From positions 414,828-478,827 of the forward strand of contig NW_003101665.1 of the NCBI RefSeq assembly GCF_000003855.2: a stretch of 64,000 bases of DNA. Reading direction: 5' to 3'. The notes below the pieces were generated by a model, which worked only from the letters and a program-made list of their open reading frames with translations, had not been told where the DNA came from and searched no databases. The position numbers and the translations under genes are program-made. Positions 46,572 through 58,744 of the stretch are shown here, piece after piece (position 1 is the first letter of the stretch; every line of letters begins with the position of its first letter). The stretch comes from Blastomyces gilchristii SLH14081. Taxonomy: Eukaryota > Ascomycota > Eurotiomycetes > Onygenales > Ajellomycetaceae.

Positions 46572-49306
46572 AGTTGGTATTCCGACAGCGCCGCGATATC
46601 TTCTACCCTCCGTATACTTTCAAATTATTTTTTATATGTATATGGAGCAGGAAATGACGTTGCTGGTATTGTGCGGTTTTTCCAAGCCGGGAGAGTTTGA
46701 GGGCAGGTTATCAGATCCCTTTAATCAATCTTATCTGATTATGCCAAGACACCGGAAATATTCCGTGGCTGAGATTTGTCAGCGTGGATATCAAAAGTTC
46801 CAAATGAGGAAACAAAAGAAGGCCTCGGGTTCCTCAAGATCGATTCCACCCCCCAATGCACAGGATTATATGTCGATTAAGTGGGAGATGGCTTTCATAG
46901 ATTTGATGTCATGGTGACAGCATGCTTTAAACAAAGTTTCTAACGCGATTTAGCTGCGGAATCCATGGTATCAATCGAAACAAGCTCTCACAACACAAAA
47001 AGGCAAAAATAAATAAATAAAAAAGAATTGGGCCACCGATGAAGTTATTTTGAGTAGGTATTGCGCTATCTGATCAATTTCCTGTGCAACGGATTTGTAA
47101 GTTCTATCTTTCTTATATTTTGGATCTTCTTCTTCTTCTGCTGCTGCCGAGGTTTTCCTGAGCGATATTTCTCCGTGTGGATGTTCTCCAAAGTTTCACC
47201 CTCTACTATGTAAAAACCCCCTTGAGGAAAGAGTTCAAACTACTCAGGGTTAAACTTTCACTAGCCGGCTGCGGTATGGTATCTCTCGCCGACGGACGGC
47301 GCCCGGGAGCCGGGAAGCGCCCATGTGGCCAGCCATGCACCCGTCTCCACCGAACAAACATTTCACCCCACTCCGTTTCGGCCCGGTCCTCCTAACCCTC
47401 GGGCTGCTAGCACCGGAAATCCCCCCCTTTCTCTCACACGTCGTCGAACCATACCATACCATTGCCCATATGGACAGGCCAGGCAGACCTTTTTCCGAAG
47501 AAGCCGGGGGCTAACTAAAAATGCTTTTTTTTTTTTCGCCGGGCGCCGCCCCGTTGAGAATTCGCCGATTCTTTATTTATTTATTTATATTTTTCTTTTT
47601 GGCCTCTTCACCAAAAACAAGAGCGCGCGAGAACTACGCTGTAGACATGTGCCGAACCCTCTCGCGATAGATCATTTGTACTATACGCACAGGTTAAACA
47701 TACGGGTAAAATATGTTGTTGGTTCCCTGGATCACCGCGCGGGATCCCGATCCCCTTGCATCGGCTTATAAAGTTATAACTTAATCTGACCCAGATGCTG
47801 AGAGAGTTAAATTTGATCACGTTTGTGGATAAAATCCGGACTGTCTCCTACGGATTGGGGTGGTTTATGCTCATCTATAAAATCTCAATACCAAGGCAAG
47901 GGGGAAATTCAATGTTAATCAGTATTTATTTATTTATGTATTTTTCGTACTCAGACTTTCCTTTTCCTGTGCCAGTATTATTTCTGTTACATGTATGGGT
48001 GCTTAGCCAAATGCCCTTCCTTGAGTTTATCCGGCACCCTGGTCGTCAGGTTTCTTAATGCTATATGGACATGTTGGGAACGTTGGTTACACGACATACC
48101 TGGGCGCTTTGTGACTGTGGGCAGAGGAAACGTGGGGTTGGTATGCACGTTCCCTAACAAGTATGCATATCTACATTTGCAACTCCCCCTCTTGAGGAAG
48201 ATGGTCAGTACTTTAAGACAATGTACGCAAAGCAAGTATTGCGATGTTGACAGTTCAGGAGTGCAAAAGAAATGTTTACATATCTAGCTAAGGTGGTGGG
48301 TATCCACATACAATTACAACATTGAAAAGGGCGACGGAAAAAAAAGAAATAAAATTAAAAATAAAGAATGAACGAAAGGAGAAGGGGGAAAAAAAGCAAA
48401 AAAGGAGAAAGGGGTGAAGAAAAACAATGGCAAAAACGTAGAGCAGAAGTGAAAAGATAAGAAAACCGGAAGAGCAAGACCCCTAGAAACTAAATTATGT
48501 AACTTATTTTCTCACGCAGACCCTATTCATCGAGTAAGTACGTGGATACAACCTCATTCAGCCAATTGTTTTGGAATCGAAGTGTACTATTTAGTAATTA
48601 CTTCCGTTAACCCCCATGTTTCGAGATAGGAAATGTAAGATAACATAAATTCTCGTTCAAGCTTTCACTTAGATGATGGAAATAGTTGATATGTGAGATC
48701 TCACAGAGGAAAAGAAAAAGGGGAAAGAAAAGAGTAGAAAATAAACGAGATTAAAAGTGACAGGTAAAAAAAACCAAAAAGGAAGTAGTGAAAGTGAAAA
48801 AGAATAACTCAAGGGATATCAATATTAAAAAGGATGGCGCCCCAACACAAAATAGAACAGACAATTTTACTACAAACAAGAAGAAAAGAACAAAGGAGAA
48901 GAAAAAAGAAGAAAACAACCAGCCAAGAAAAGCCAGAAAGAACTCCAGTTGCCGAAAACGAGAGCGTCCGGGGGACGGATAGGGAGTGTTTCACCTTGTT
49001 GCCGTGTGTGTATATGTTGCCTATATCATAAATCTTCATTCGATTGGCATTAGAATAAAGTAGAGTGGGAGTTTAGGAAGGATCATCAGTCCCCTCAAGT
49101 CCATAAGAGAGGATATAAACTGGACTCATGGCAAGCCGAGTTCCCGCCTCAATAAAATTTAAAAGGCGGAGCATTGAAAATTAGGGGCTGGAATATGTCC
49201 AAAACGAGGCCGTAGGGTAGGGGGCGTCGAATATTTGCATCGTTTGTGTATCTTCGTCTTTGGGTAGCCGTCAAATATGGAGTGTCTTTTTGGATAATAA
49301 TCACCT
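46572..49306. other. Intergenic, purine-rich stretch, no supported gene
   Basis: About 2.7 kb without a supportable gene. A purine-rich stretch (48330-48960) gives Lys/Glu/Arg-only frames that are composition artefacts. An A/T-rich block lies at 47000-47030 and a T-run at 47526-47538. It probably holds the AIM32 promoter and the 3' UTR of the zinc-finger gene. Confidence 0.55.
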
Positions 49307-50438
49307 TTAACCTTCCAAGCCTAGGAAATCCCAAGATCTTGGGTCTTGGTACGGGTTAAAAATGCGCGAAACCATGGGTTTATTCTCCATAGGGACTTCC
49401 TGGTGGAAAATTATCGGAGGCCGAGGTTCGTACTCTGGAACCACTGGAGTAGCTGGGGAGAATCTTAGGACCGATTCTACTGGGGTGGGAGGAACTTCGT
49501 AGCGTTGAGCTTGGGGGTTGAATACGAGCCCGGAACCAGTATAATTAATTTCAGCTCCGATGACGGGTTCTCCTCCAGGAACTGGTATGGAATGAACAGG
49601 GGGAGGTTGTATAGGAGGGGGGTAGAAGCCATGCGGAATCATTTGAGGAGGTGGATAGGTTTGCTGTGGATCGGGGTGACTGCTCGCTGGGGGTAATAAG
49701 TTAGGGGGCGGCTGCAAATATAACGGTTCTCGGGTGGTGCGAACGGATGGCGGATGGATCTCAGGCTGATGAGATCGATTTTGATGCTTGGTCAATGTCG
49801 TTTTTCGGCAGAAGCTGGAAGATACGATCAGCTTCTTCCTATTCAAAGGTTGACGAAGGGAGGGGAAAGTTTACCTTCGCCCACACTCAGACTCCAAGCA
49901 CTTATATGGTCGCCTGCCGGTATGTATTCGTCTATGACGAGCTAGACTCGAGGACTAGAACCGAAGTTAATTCCATTCTCGGCCAAAACGGAAACGACGC
50001 AATTCAATCCCACACACAAAGATTAGGGTTGCGTGAAATGCTTCGCAGCATCTATCTAGGTCATGGTGCAAATGGTAGGTAGCTGGCAACGCCCTGAATG
50101 TTAACATACATCAGAAAATGCTTTACTGCAGCTCTCATGGTCGCATACATGGGGCTTCTCTCCAGTATGGGTGCGGGAATGGACAGTCAGGGCAGAGCGT
50201 TGGATAAAGCTTTTTGTACAATCTGGGAAACTGCACTTATAAGGTCGTTCGTTCGTATGTATTCGGTAGTGCCTGCACAAATCCGACTTTCGGTTGAAAG
50301 CCTGGAACAAAACAGAACAATGACATCCAGGTCAATCAGCTAATTCCGGACATTGCAAGTAAGTAATGTGACACTTAGTCTTTATCATACCTTTTTACAG
50401 CTATGCCAATCACACGGGAAGTTACGCGTACGAGGCAT
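49307..50438 (-). CDS. C2H2 zinc-finger transcription factor, four fingers
   Basis: Four exons on the minus strand: 50438-50391, 50301-50110, 49954-49875 and 49814-49307, 275 residues. The first exon (MPRTRNFPCDWHSCKK) supplies the first two cysteines of finger 1. Fingers: CDWHSC...HYRIH, CSFPDC...HSRTH, CDHESC...HRRIH and CLESEC...HQNRSH, each C-x4-C-x12-H-x3/4-H, linked by TNERP, TGEKP and TGRRP. A Pro-rich C-terminal half (PPPNLLPP to PPPIQPPPV) follows, ending DFLGLEG. Exon joins fall exactly where finger spacing needs them (89-, 155- and 60-bp introns). It is a probable DNA-binding regulator in the nucleus. No orthologue name can be assigned. Its upstream side faces an unusually long gene-free stretch. 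Confidence 0.87.
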
Positions 50439-50487
50439 GTTTGCTGGCAGCACAGCCAGGCTCTTCAAAGGCAGAGAGCGCAGCAGC

Positions 50488-50488
<1 letters not shown>

Positions 50489-50531
<43 letters not shown>
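50489..50531 (+). repeat. Poly(A) run of 43
   Basis: Forty-three consecutive A, about 50 bases upstream of the zinc-finger start codon (T-run on the coding strand). No retroposed sequence is seen on either side. It may act as a nucleosome-excluding promoter element or be slippage of an older tract. Confidence 0.95.
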
Positions 50532-50533
<2 letters not shown>

Positions 50534-52987
50534 GATTTAGAGGTGAAACGAGAGCATCAGTGCCGGAAAATATTGTGGCACGAGGTAGAAGAGGGAGCGA
50601 ACGTCAAGATAAAGAATACAAATGAAGTCGAGATGAGAAAAATAAAGATCGCATAAGAAGAAAAAGTACAATAAACATAAAAATAAAATAAAAATAAAAT
50701 AAAAAATTATGGTGAAGTGAAAGGAAACACTATTAAAGAAATTGAAGATGGGATGTTGGTTGTGGAGAAGAACGCAGCAACGAGTGGGAGTGGAGGGCAG
50801 ACAGAAGGCATGCGGCACTAGAATTCTCGACCTTCACCCGCAAAAGGAAATAAAAGTGGCTAACCGAGAACGTAAATAGCTTTGCAGATTGTTAGCTCAA
50901 GATAAACAAAAAAGCAAAAAAGAAAAGAACTGACGATGGGGGGTACGAGGAAGGGGAATTGAGGGAATGAACCATCTCGATATAAACCACGCCCTATTGG
51001 CTGCCGCGGCCAGTATCATACGGATACTGCGCGGATACTGCTGGGAGGAGATTAGCGGTAAAGTAAGTTCACTTCCAGTGGTCAACGGACGCAGTGGATG
51101 CTGGGCACTCCTAGCAAGTGGAGTTGAATGATTTACAGGGTTCATCGATCCAGCCGTGTAGTGACTTTTAGCCTTTAGAGAGACTTTAGGCGACGGTTTG
51201 GACGGGTGCTTGGGTGTGGGTGGGAGGTCTCTCCTGGGGAGCGTGGCTTAGCCGTCTTCAAGGTCCACGGAAGCATAATAATAATTCTGATTATCGTTCC
51301 CCCCCGTCGTCTCCACACATGCTGCTCGCCAGGGCCAGCTTAAAGATTTAGGGGTCCCTTGTCCAGCAAACCCCAGGTTGGGTTTGCCCCTCTTATGTGG
51401 AACTCCCGGGTAGCGCTTTTCTTCCGTCAAGGCCACTCCCAAAATAATGTCACTAACCCTGATTGATCCCGGCTCCGCAAGCCGCTCCAGTGAACGAGCG
51501 GATGAGAAAAACTTCGACCACACCATACCCAAGTGGAAAACGTTTCATAAATCAAGGTTTGGGAAAGAAGGATGTAGCTTGGACGCTGGTTTTCGCTGCC
51601 TTCCTTTTATTGTCTCAAGGCTCGCTGCTCTCGCCCGCTGTCAGACGCTGTCAGGGTCCAGGGCACAGATCAAGTCAAACGTCCGGCAGGCGTCTTTTGT
51701 GGATTATTAGACATTCGAATATCATGTTGACCAGCAACATGATACGGCGTACAAAGCTAAATTCTATTATTTCCTGGGTGTCCGGCAATTTTTGGTGGGC
51801 CACCGAACTCCTGGGGTACCAAACGGATGGGAACGTTAATTGAAACGAGGTAATCCATATGGAGTATGGAGTTGCCGTAGGTCTTGATTGGATAGTATCA
51901 CGGGTCAATCAATTTAGAAGGACGATTCATGGCTTTTGATGGTTAGCTTGAAGCCCATGTCCCTGTAGAATGCTATGTAAAGTCCCAAAGCATGGCTTCG
52001 CATATATTTATGGTGCTGTTGGTGATCCGCCAGACCGGCCATCTCTCATAACCCACAGCACGGGGGCGAGTGGGATACTCTGAGGCATCAGGATCAGGAA
52101 AGCATTCATACCCTGAAGCCAGGAGAAGCGTACCATCACAAAAGCAGGTCGGACGGATTTCCAGATGGGATTTAGCAGCACATGTGGTTGTGCATTTGCA
52201 CAACGACGCATTAATCCTCAGAACGAGAGGGCGTATCCATGGACGCGAAACAGATAAAGATATGTGGGTAATTTTCTTTCCTTCATTCCATGTGGCCTCA
52301 ACCAAGTTTGTCAGCTCGGTAAGTGCACTCGCACAAGAGCCGTTTGTCCCTTCTTCTGGTTGTGAACTTGTTGAGTTGGCTGCAGCTACAAAACGCCACA
52401 GAACTTTGGCGGTATGCATTCGATCACTGGCAAGTGCAATTTCCTAGGAGTGTTCCCACAAGTTGCGTTTCAACTGCCCCTTAAAACCGTATTATCTTCA
52501 TAATTTTCCACGGCATTTGTCAGCCAGTTACAATAATGAGAAAGCAATTCAACCACAACAGCGGGGTTTTTATTTTTGTCAGGAGAGAAAAGAGAGCCTG
52601 ATAAAGGGCTGTTTGATCGGCTCTGCTCCGGTGATGGCGAGACCTCCAGCATTCATGCACTGCTTGTGATTTATCCCCGGGCAGCACATGGCATCCCAGC
52701 CAAGCTATCCACTAAGCTCAGAATTAGGCGCATGAGTTACAGTTTGTAGCCAATGCTTGGAGTGAAGAACCGGTGTTTGGGATCAAAGTACGGACATATT
52801 TCGTGACCACCTTCCGTAGTCCAGACGGCTCCGTGTTGACGGCAGATGTTGCCAAATTCTCGTTTCTCAATGCCAGGGATTTACGCATGGTTCAGTGAGG
52901 AATCTGTAGTCGGGCGGAGTAGATCTAGGAAAGCCAACCGCATGTGCTGAGAAACCCAAATACTCAAATGAGACAAAGACCGCTCGA

Positions 52988-53004
52988 CCCCCCCCCCCCC
53001 CCCC
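52988..53004. repeat. Poly(C) run of 17
   Basis: Seventeen consecutive C, flanked by CTCGA and TTCTCC. Long homopolymer C is rare and prone to sequencing error. Confidence 0.9.
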
Positions 53005-54257
53005 TTCTCCCCAGGCGGAGGCAGCCTCATGGTCCATCTCGTCAGGGTCGGGTTTTGGCGTTTGGCCCAGTTGGCCCAGTGGCAGCCGCCTCATTCACGA
53101 AAATGCTTGTCGGGGGTATTAACTACTTGTGAACGGCCGAGCGGGTTCCAATCAGGAGAAAGGAAATCAGGGATTGAATACGAAGGTTCCATAAAACTTG
53201 GCTGCATCAAGCATCCGCCGGCACGGTAGGGACCGTGGCCAATATCGCGTTTGTTCACTATGGGTTACTTATTCTGAACTAAGAGAAAGCCAATTTGTTT
53301 GGCGAACAATTTGATCGGCAAGTAGTTTGTTGCTCCTCTCCACCTTATGAAGTTGTGATGAACAAGAATTATTGCGGTTTCTATTTGGTTAGTGAGACAA
53401 TCAAAATGCTCCGTACTTGCGACCCGTCTGGCCGATTGCCTCAATTTCAAAATGTGCCACTTGATGGATTGGAGGGAACAAAGGATCGCTTGGGATTGGA
53501 AGAGCCATTCGCCGGCTTCCCGATATTTAAATAATTTGGCCCTCCATGCACGGCTCATGGGTATAAAAACGTGCCATAGGATATGAGGGTGAACTCGGCT
53601 TCAGGAGTTGATCTTTTCTCCATCCACCAATGCAGCATCATACCAACAGCGCTCGGGATGGATGGGCTTGTCAAGCGCGAAAACTTCCTGGCCAGAGATA
53701 GAAGATGAAAAATACGGCGTGTGATGGAACCTGTCAGTAACAAGTTCAATGGCCAGCCTCAGGTTTTGCTTCTCATCCGTTATTGGCTCTCACAATGCTC
53801 GACATTACCTTTGCCCCAGACTGCATATGAAATCAAAATTACCGAATCCCGCACCAACTAATCCCCAGCTGCTAGGGAAAGCCGCAGCCACACCCCGCAT
53901 CTTGGACGCAATTGTCTGCTAGTGGCGTGTGCAGCGACTGGGCTCCAATTAAATTAACCCACGAGTTGAGATAGACCAGAGACAGATCTTCTAAGCCTAA
54001 GGACGCACGGCTGGGAGAGGGGTTTTGGGCTGGACAAAAAAGTGTGCTGGATGGTTCCCCATCACTGGGAACAAAGGAACACAGTGGTGGCACGGCGGCT
54101 TTCGCTCTAACTGACAAACTACAGCGCACTGAAGGGAAATGAAGGAGGCAGACGCCAGTAAAATGTTAGGTTGGCGCTGATGCTTCATGTCGACTAGCTA
54201 CTCACCCAGCAGCAAAGAGGTGTGTGTGTATGCCCCAGGCCGTCCGTCCCTCCGTCT

Positions 54258-54300
54258 TGTTTTCTTTTTCTTTTTCTTTTTCTTTTTCTTTTTCTTTTTT
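54258..54300. repeat. (TTTTTC)n hexamer repeat
   Basis: About seven units of TTTTTC in tandem, ending in a T-run. It creates Phe/Ser frames that have no meaning. Confidence 0.9.
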
Positions 54301-57300
54301 GATATCACTGCGAGAACTCTGCTTCATGTACTATGCTCATTTCGATTATTATCTAGGTATCGAAGATCTGAACCCGCTTGCTGAGCTCTCGATCTACCCA
54401 GGCACGCGAGGCATATACTTTAGCCAGGCGATATTCCGCTACACAACGATGAACTGCTCGTATGTCGGGTCACAAGATGAGGCGTTAATATCGCACCCAT
54501 CCATAGCTACTGCAAGATCCTAGCGATACGCACCAATCTACGTAGAACAATTACAATTCCAATCTTCAGGGTGGTAACTCTCTACGCAGTAGGGCTGTAT
54601 CTCGTCATCCGGATATTTATATGTTGCTTTGTGGTAATATCCATCCTCAAAAGTGACAATTGACTATGGCATTCGAATTGCACAATTTCCAATTGACAGA
54701 ATAATCCCTGTCCTTGGGACAGCGTTTAATAAAGCTCGGGGGCCGAACTCTGAACCTAAATATCTCATCAATCCTTCACATGATTTAATCATCTCGGCCT
54801 AGTCAAGAAATCCCCGAGAGAAATGCACCCTTGCCAGGCCACATCTTGGTGATATTGGTCACTTCCGCACAGGCTAATGTTACTCTTCCACAACTGCTAC
54901 AGATTTTCATACAAGGTTAGGAAAATACGCCATCGGAGGGTCTTATACTAATTCTATATGCACCTAAAGCTGAAGGACAGAGGATGTAGACTTTGACCAT
55001 GCTTTCGAAGGGTAGCTGAGATCTATGCTCGTTCATAAGGGGTCGTACGTATATCACCAGCAGCAGTAGCAGCAGCATCATCATCAACATCATCGTTACT
55101 GATGACATTGGCAGATGAGCAAGGCACCATGGCGGCTGCACTCCTCACAAATATGGCCGTCGAGACTCAACCTCAAGTAACTTGCGGGAGGTGCAGGAGA
55201 ACTTTGGGTCTATGAGCAATGGCGGGCCACCTGCGTTAAATGTGACGAATTACACGCAATACATCTCTGAGCCCGTTGCCCTTTCGCTTCCACGGAATCC
55301 CTCAACCCACCTGACTAGTTACCCAGAAGAGATCGCTGTCTCGGCAGATGTCCTGCTCCACAGGCCGGGGTTTCGATGAAGGTTTTGGACAAGGGAACCC
55401 ATAGGAAAGATTTTCGCCCACCCTCCTGCTCCTGACTACCCTGCTCCAAATACAGGCGTCCGTAAGACGGTTCATTACTACGAGCAAAGACAATCCAGGT
55501 GGTTATTCAGAGCATATTTGGACAATATCAGAAAAAATTCCTTCACATATCCATAGACGCAATGCGCAGGGATGCTTTAAAGCAACCTACAGCGTAGAAA
55601 CTCCGCCACAGATCAGCATACATACGTAGTACTATCACACAAATCAAACATCAATGCATTTCAAACGATAACGTTCACCAGAGTCTAGAAGAGACCAGAC
55701 ACCTGGTTACCAACAAATCGGGATGAAGCACGGATAGGATAGGGGGTTTAGTTTATCCGTTTAACTTAGGTTCCCACTTTCTGTTACTTTAAAAAGTGGA
55801 GATCAAGCTTTGCGCATCTCCCATTTCCAGGGTTCATGGTAAGGTCCCGAACTCAGAGCGGAATGTATGAGAAACGAACGAGAAGGAAGATTTTGGAACA
55901 TCTGGAGCGATCTGACATTCAACATTTCGGGCTGTATGTACATACATGTACATGTGCTTCAACTTTTGGATGTCTCAGGCAGCATGAAATGCCCGCACTC
56001 ATTGTTGGAGGCAGCAAATTCATACCGAGTCAACCACTTGTCGGGGAAGAGAAACAGATCCCAAATATCCAAGGGCCAGATGTCGAGAAGTCACCAAATC
56101 GAGCCCAAGGGCAAACCAAGAGCGTTGGCCTTGGTTGGTTTCTGTCCAATGAAAGCTAGGCGGGATAAATCGTTCAATTCTCGTTCCAATCAACAGACCC
56201 CGGGACTGGGCAGGGTTACTCCGTAGGCACTTTACCGATGCAGAGAATTACCGACTATCGCCAAAAGGCTGGAAAGATGAACCAAACGGCCGGCCCAAAC
56301 ATTAGTGGTAAAGTTGCAAGCAGTATCGAAGGAGTTCAGCTTCCTGGAATAGCACGGTCGGAGCGAGGAGACTCGCTAGAGAATAATAATGATGTCCGGA
56401 TAGGCGGTTACTGATACTTGTTCGGTAGAGACCGCTGGAATCGCTCTTGCCTCCTCCGCTCTCAAGGAGCGATTCACCGAACCCCCAAAAAAACGGACAG
56501 GAGAGGATCAACATTTGCGAATGATTAACATTCCCGCTCCTCGATTTAGCGCCAGAGTGATTGCCAGTCGATGTCTAAGATTCATTTCGCGTGGTCATGA
56601 AGTCTCCACCCGGCCGTGGCCTCCAGCTAAATGGAGGAAGGGGAGCAATGATAGAACGACAAAAGAAACCAGTCTGCTCCAGTCATCGCCGCCAAAGTAA
56701 TGACGAATTCACAATTCACAATTCACAATTCAATGAACAGCCAACACCATCATCGTTTCAACCTGCTTACATCTCCTGTACTAGGGCGGTGTACGGAGTA
56801 CATACATACATACATGTATGCCGATGCTCATCTAGCATTGCAAGGGATCCCAGGATGCTCATGGATGGTTGCAATCGGTCGGGGAGGACGAAGTTCAGCG
56901 ATGACCTCCCCGGGTGGTGGTGCTCAACTACCAATCGGCGTGCACGGGATTGCGGCCCGTCAGTTGGGATGCTCCAGGCCCTGCTAGGTTGATCCATCTG
57001 TCTCACCACCGGCACCCGACTAGCCCGATCTTGTCTCGCGCTTGGTAGTCGAGCGCTCTCATCAATTCAACGCCGTGTGTCAGAAGAAGGAATATCTGCA
57101 CGGATGTAATCGGTAGATGGCAAGAAGATCCTTTGCTGGTTGGGTAAATGATACCCCAATCTATTCTTTGATAATGATGGTCTGTTCAACCGCTCTTTCA
57201 AGCCAGATTTTCGTGAGAAACGATCATCCAAACGCCGTAACTTAACTCCTACTACTCAGTCTCCTCCGGAGATCCATGGTCAAGGTTTCTCGTTAAACCG

Positions 57301-58744
57301 CGCCTAAATCAGGCGCCGGACAGACCAGGCCTCGAAAGCATTTGAGCCACCAACCAGGTCTTTTGGATCTATAAATCATTCTTCGTCCTGCTTTCTCTCT
57401 GTCCCTCTCGAGGCCAAGGAGAGAGCTTCGGGACTGCACCTCGCTTCCTACATGATGCAGCAATGTGCGTTTCTACCCCTCATCTCCTTTTTCTCGATGA
57501 GGGAAGGGCTTGCTGTTCGTGTGAACAGGAAATTTCACCCCTCGTCCCATGTTCGGTTTTCTCATTCTATCCCATCTCCCTGTGCCTGTTTTCCACTAGT
57601 CACCATCCATGGCGAACTGCAAAGTGTTGAACCACGACCAGAAAGATGAATTGTAAAACTTGAGCACTCCAAAGGGCCTTTGATTGGTCAGCAACCTTGA
57701 AGCTGATGCAGGTTTTGTTCTCTGATTTCAAATCTATCCACCATGAAGTCGGGAGTGCGGAATCATCATTGGAACCGAAATGCCAGGCGATATGCCCTTT
57801 TCGTTTCTGTCCACCGATAAATATCATTCTGTTGTGACAGCCCGGACTTTGATAGTATCCCGTCATGATGAGCAACTGACTGGGAGCGGCTAATTATAAC
57901 ACCTCGGTTGCTTTTTCCTTTTAAAACCAAAATACTCGTCAAGACAGCGTTTTTGTCGTACTGTTCCCTGCATATTCTGGGTGTAGGGCTGGGTAGAACA
58001 TGCATACGACTTGCACACAACTTTCCACTTGGCTACAAAAGATGTGGCCCTGTCATTTGACTGCGGAAGCATTCTTCCCTACTAGGATAGGGCCTGGAAG
58101 GCCCAGGTATGTTTTGACAGGAGAAAGTCAAATTTTCTAGATTAGCTTTCGCAAATCAAAGTTATTTTGTATGTACAGTCCATGTATATGCTAACCTATA
58201 AAAAAGTGGTGGTTTTTGGCCGGGCGTAAATATCAATCCTTCGGTTGAGGGACGTGGAATAGTAATGAAGTGTACTTTACATGTTAGCAGTGCTTTTTGA
58301 TAGCTCAACAGTAGGAAGAAGTTTACAAAGAAAAGGGGAAGAAACTGAAAAATTTAAAACTGATAGATCCATTGTTTCCGCTGTGTTACATGTATGTTTG
58401 CCCCCAACAAAGGAAAATGTGAACACAGAAGAAAAGGGGACGGGAAAACCACATGGGAGATATGGCATGCGAAAGTGACTGAGCAGATAATGGTATATCT
58501 GTGTCAAATTGTTTTCGGAGATGAGTGTTGATGGTATGCATGCATGTATGCTTCCAAAGGGTATGAAGCCAAGTGCTAAAAAAGATGATGAAAAGAAAAA
58601 GCTATATATGAAAAAGCAATCAAACAACGGGAGAATCAAGAGACCAATTGTATACTAATAATAGCAAGAAAAGAAAGTAAAAAGGGAAAGACAATAAAAG
58701 AAGAACTCGAGCAAAACCAGGAAAGCATTAAATGATACTCATGC

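Larger units (their letters stand above)
50439..58744. other. 8.3-kb region without a supportable gene
   Basis: Many frames of 60-150 codons overlap on both strands, but none has domain motifs, convincing splice pairs or start context. The longest, on the minus strand at 51973-52416 (148 codons, Cys-containing), is not distinguishable from chance. GC content is gene-like and CpG is not depleted, so it is not mutated transposon DNA. It lies between the 5' end of the zinc-finger gene and the 3' end of YME1, so most of it could be the regulatory region or a long 5' leader of the transcription factor, or encode non-coding RNA. Confidence 0.55.

Noticed and set aside
48330..49040. Lys/Glu-rich frames
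   Set aside because: Pure consequence of a purine-rich stretch.
51973..52447. Overlapping frames of 148 and 125 codons on opposite strands
   Set aside because: Mutually antisense; no domain, start context or splice evidence chooses either.
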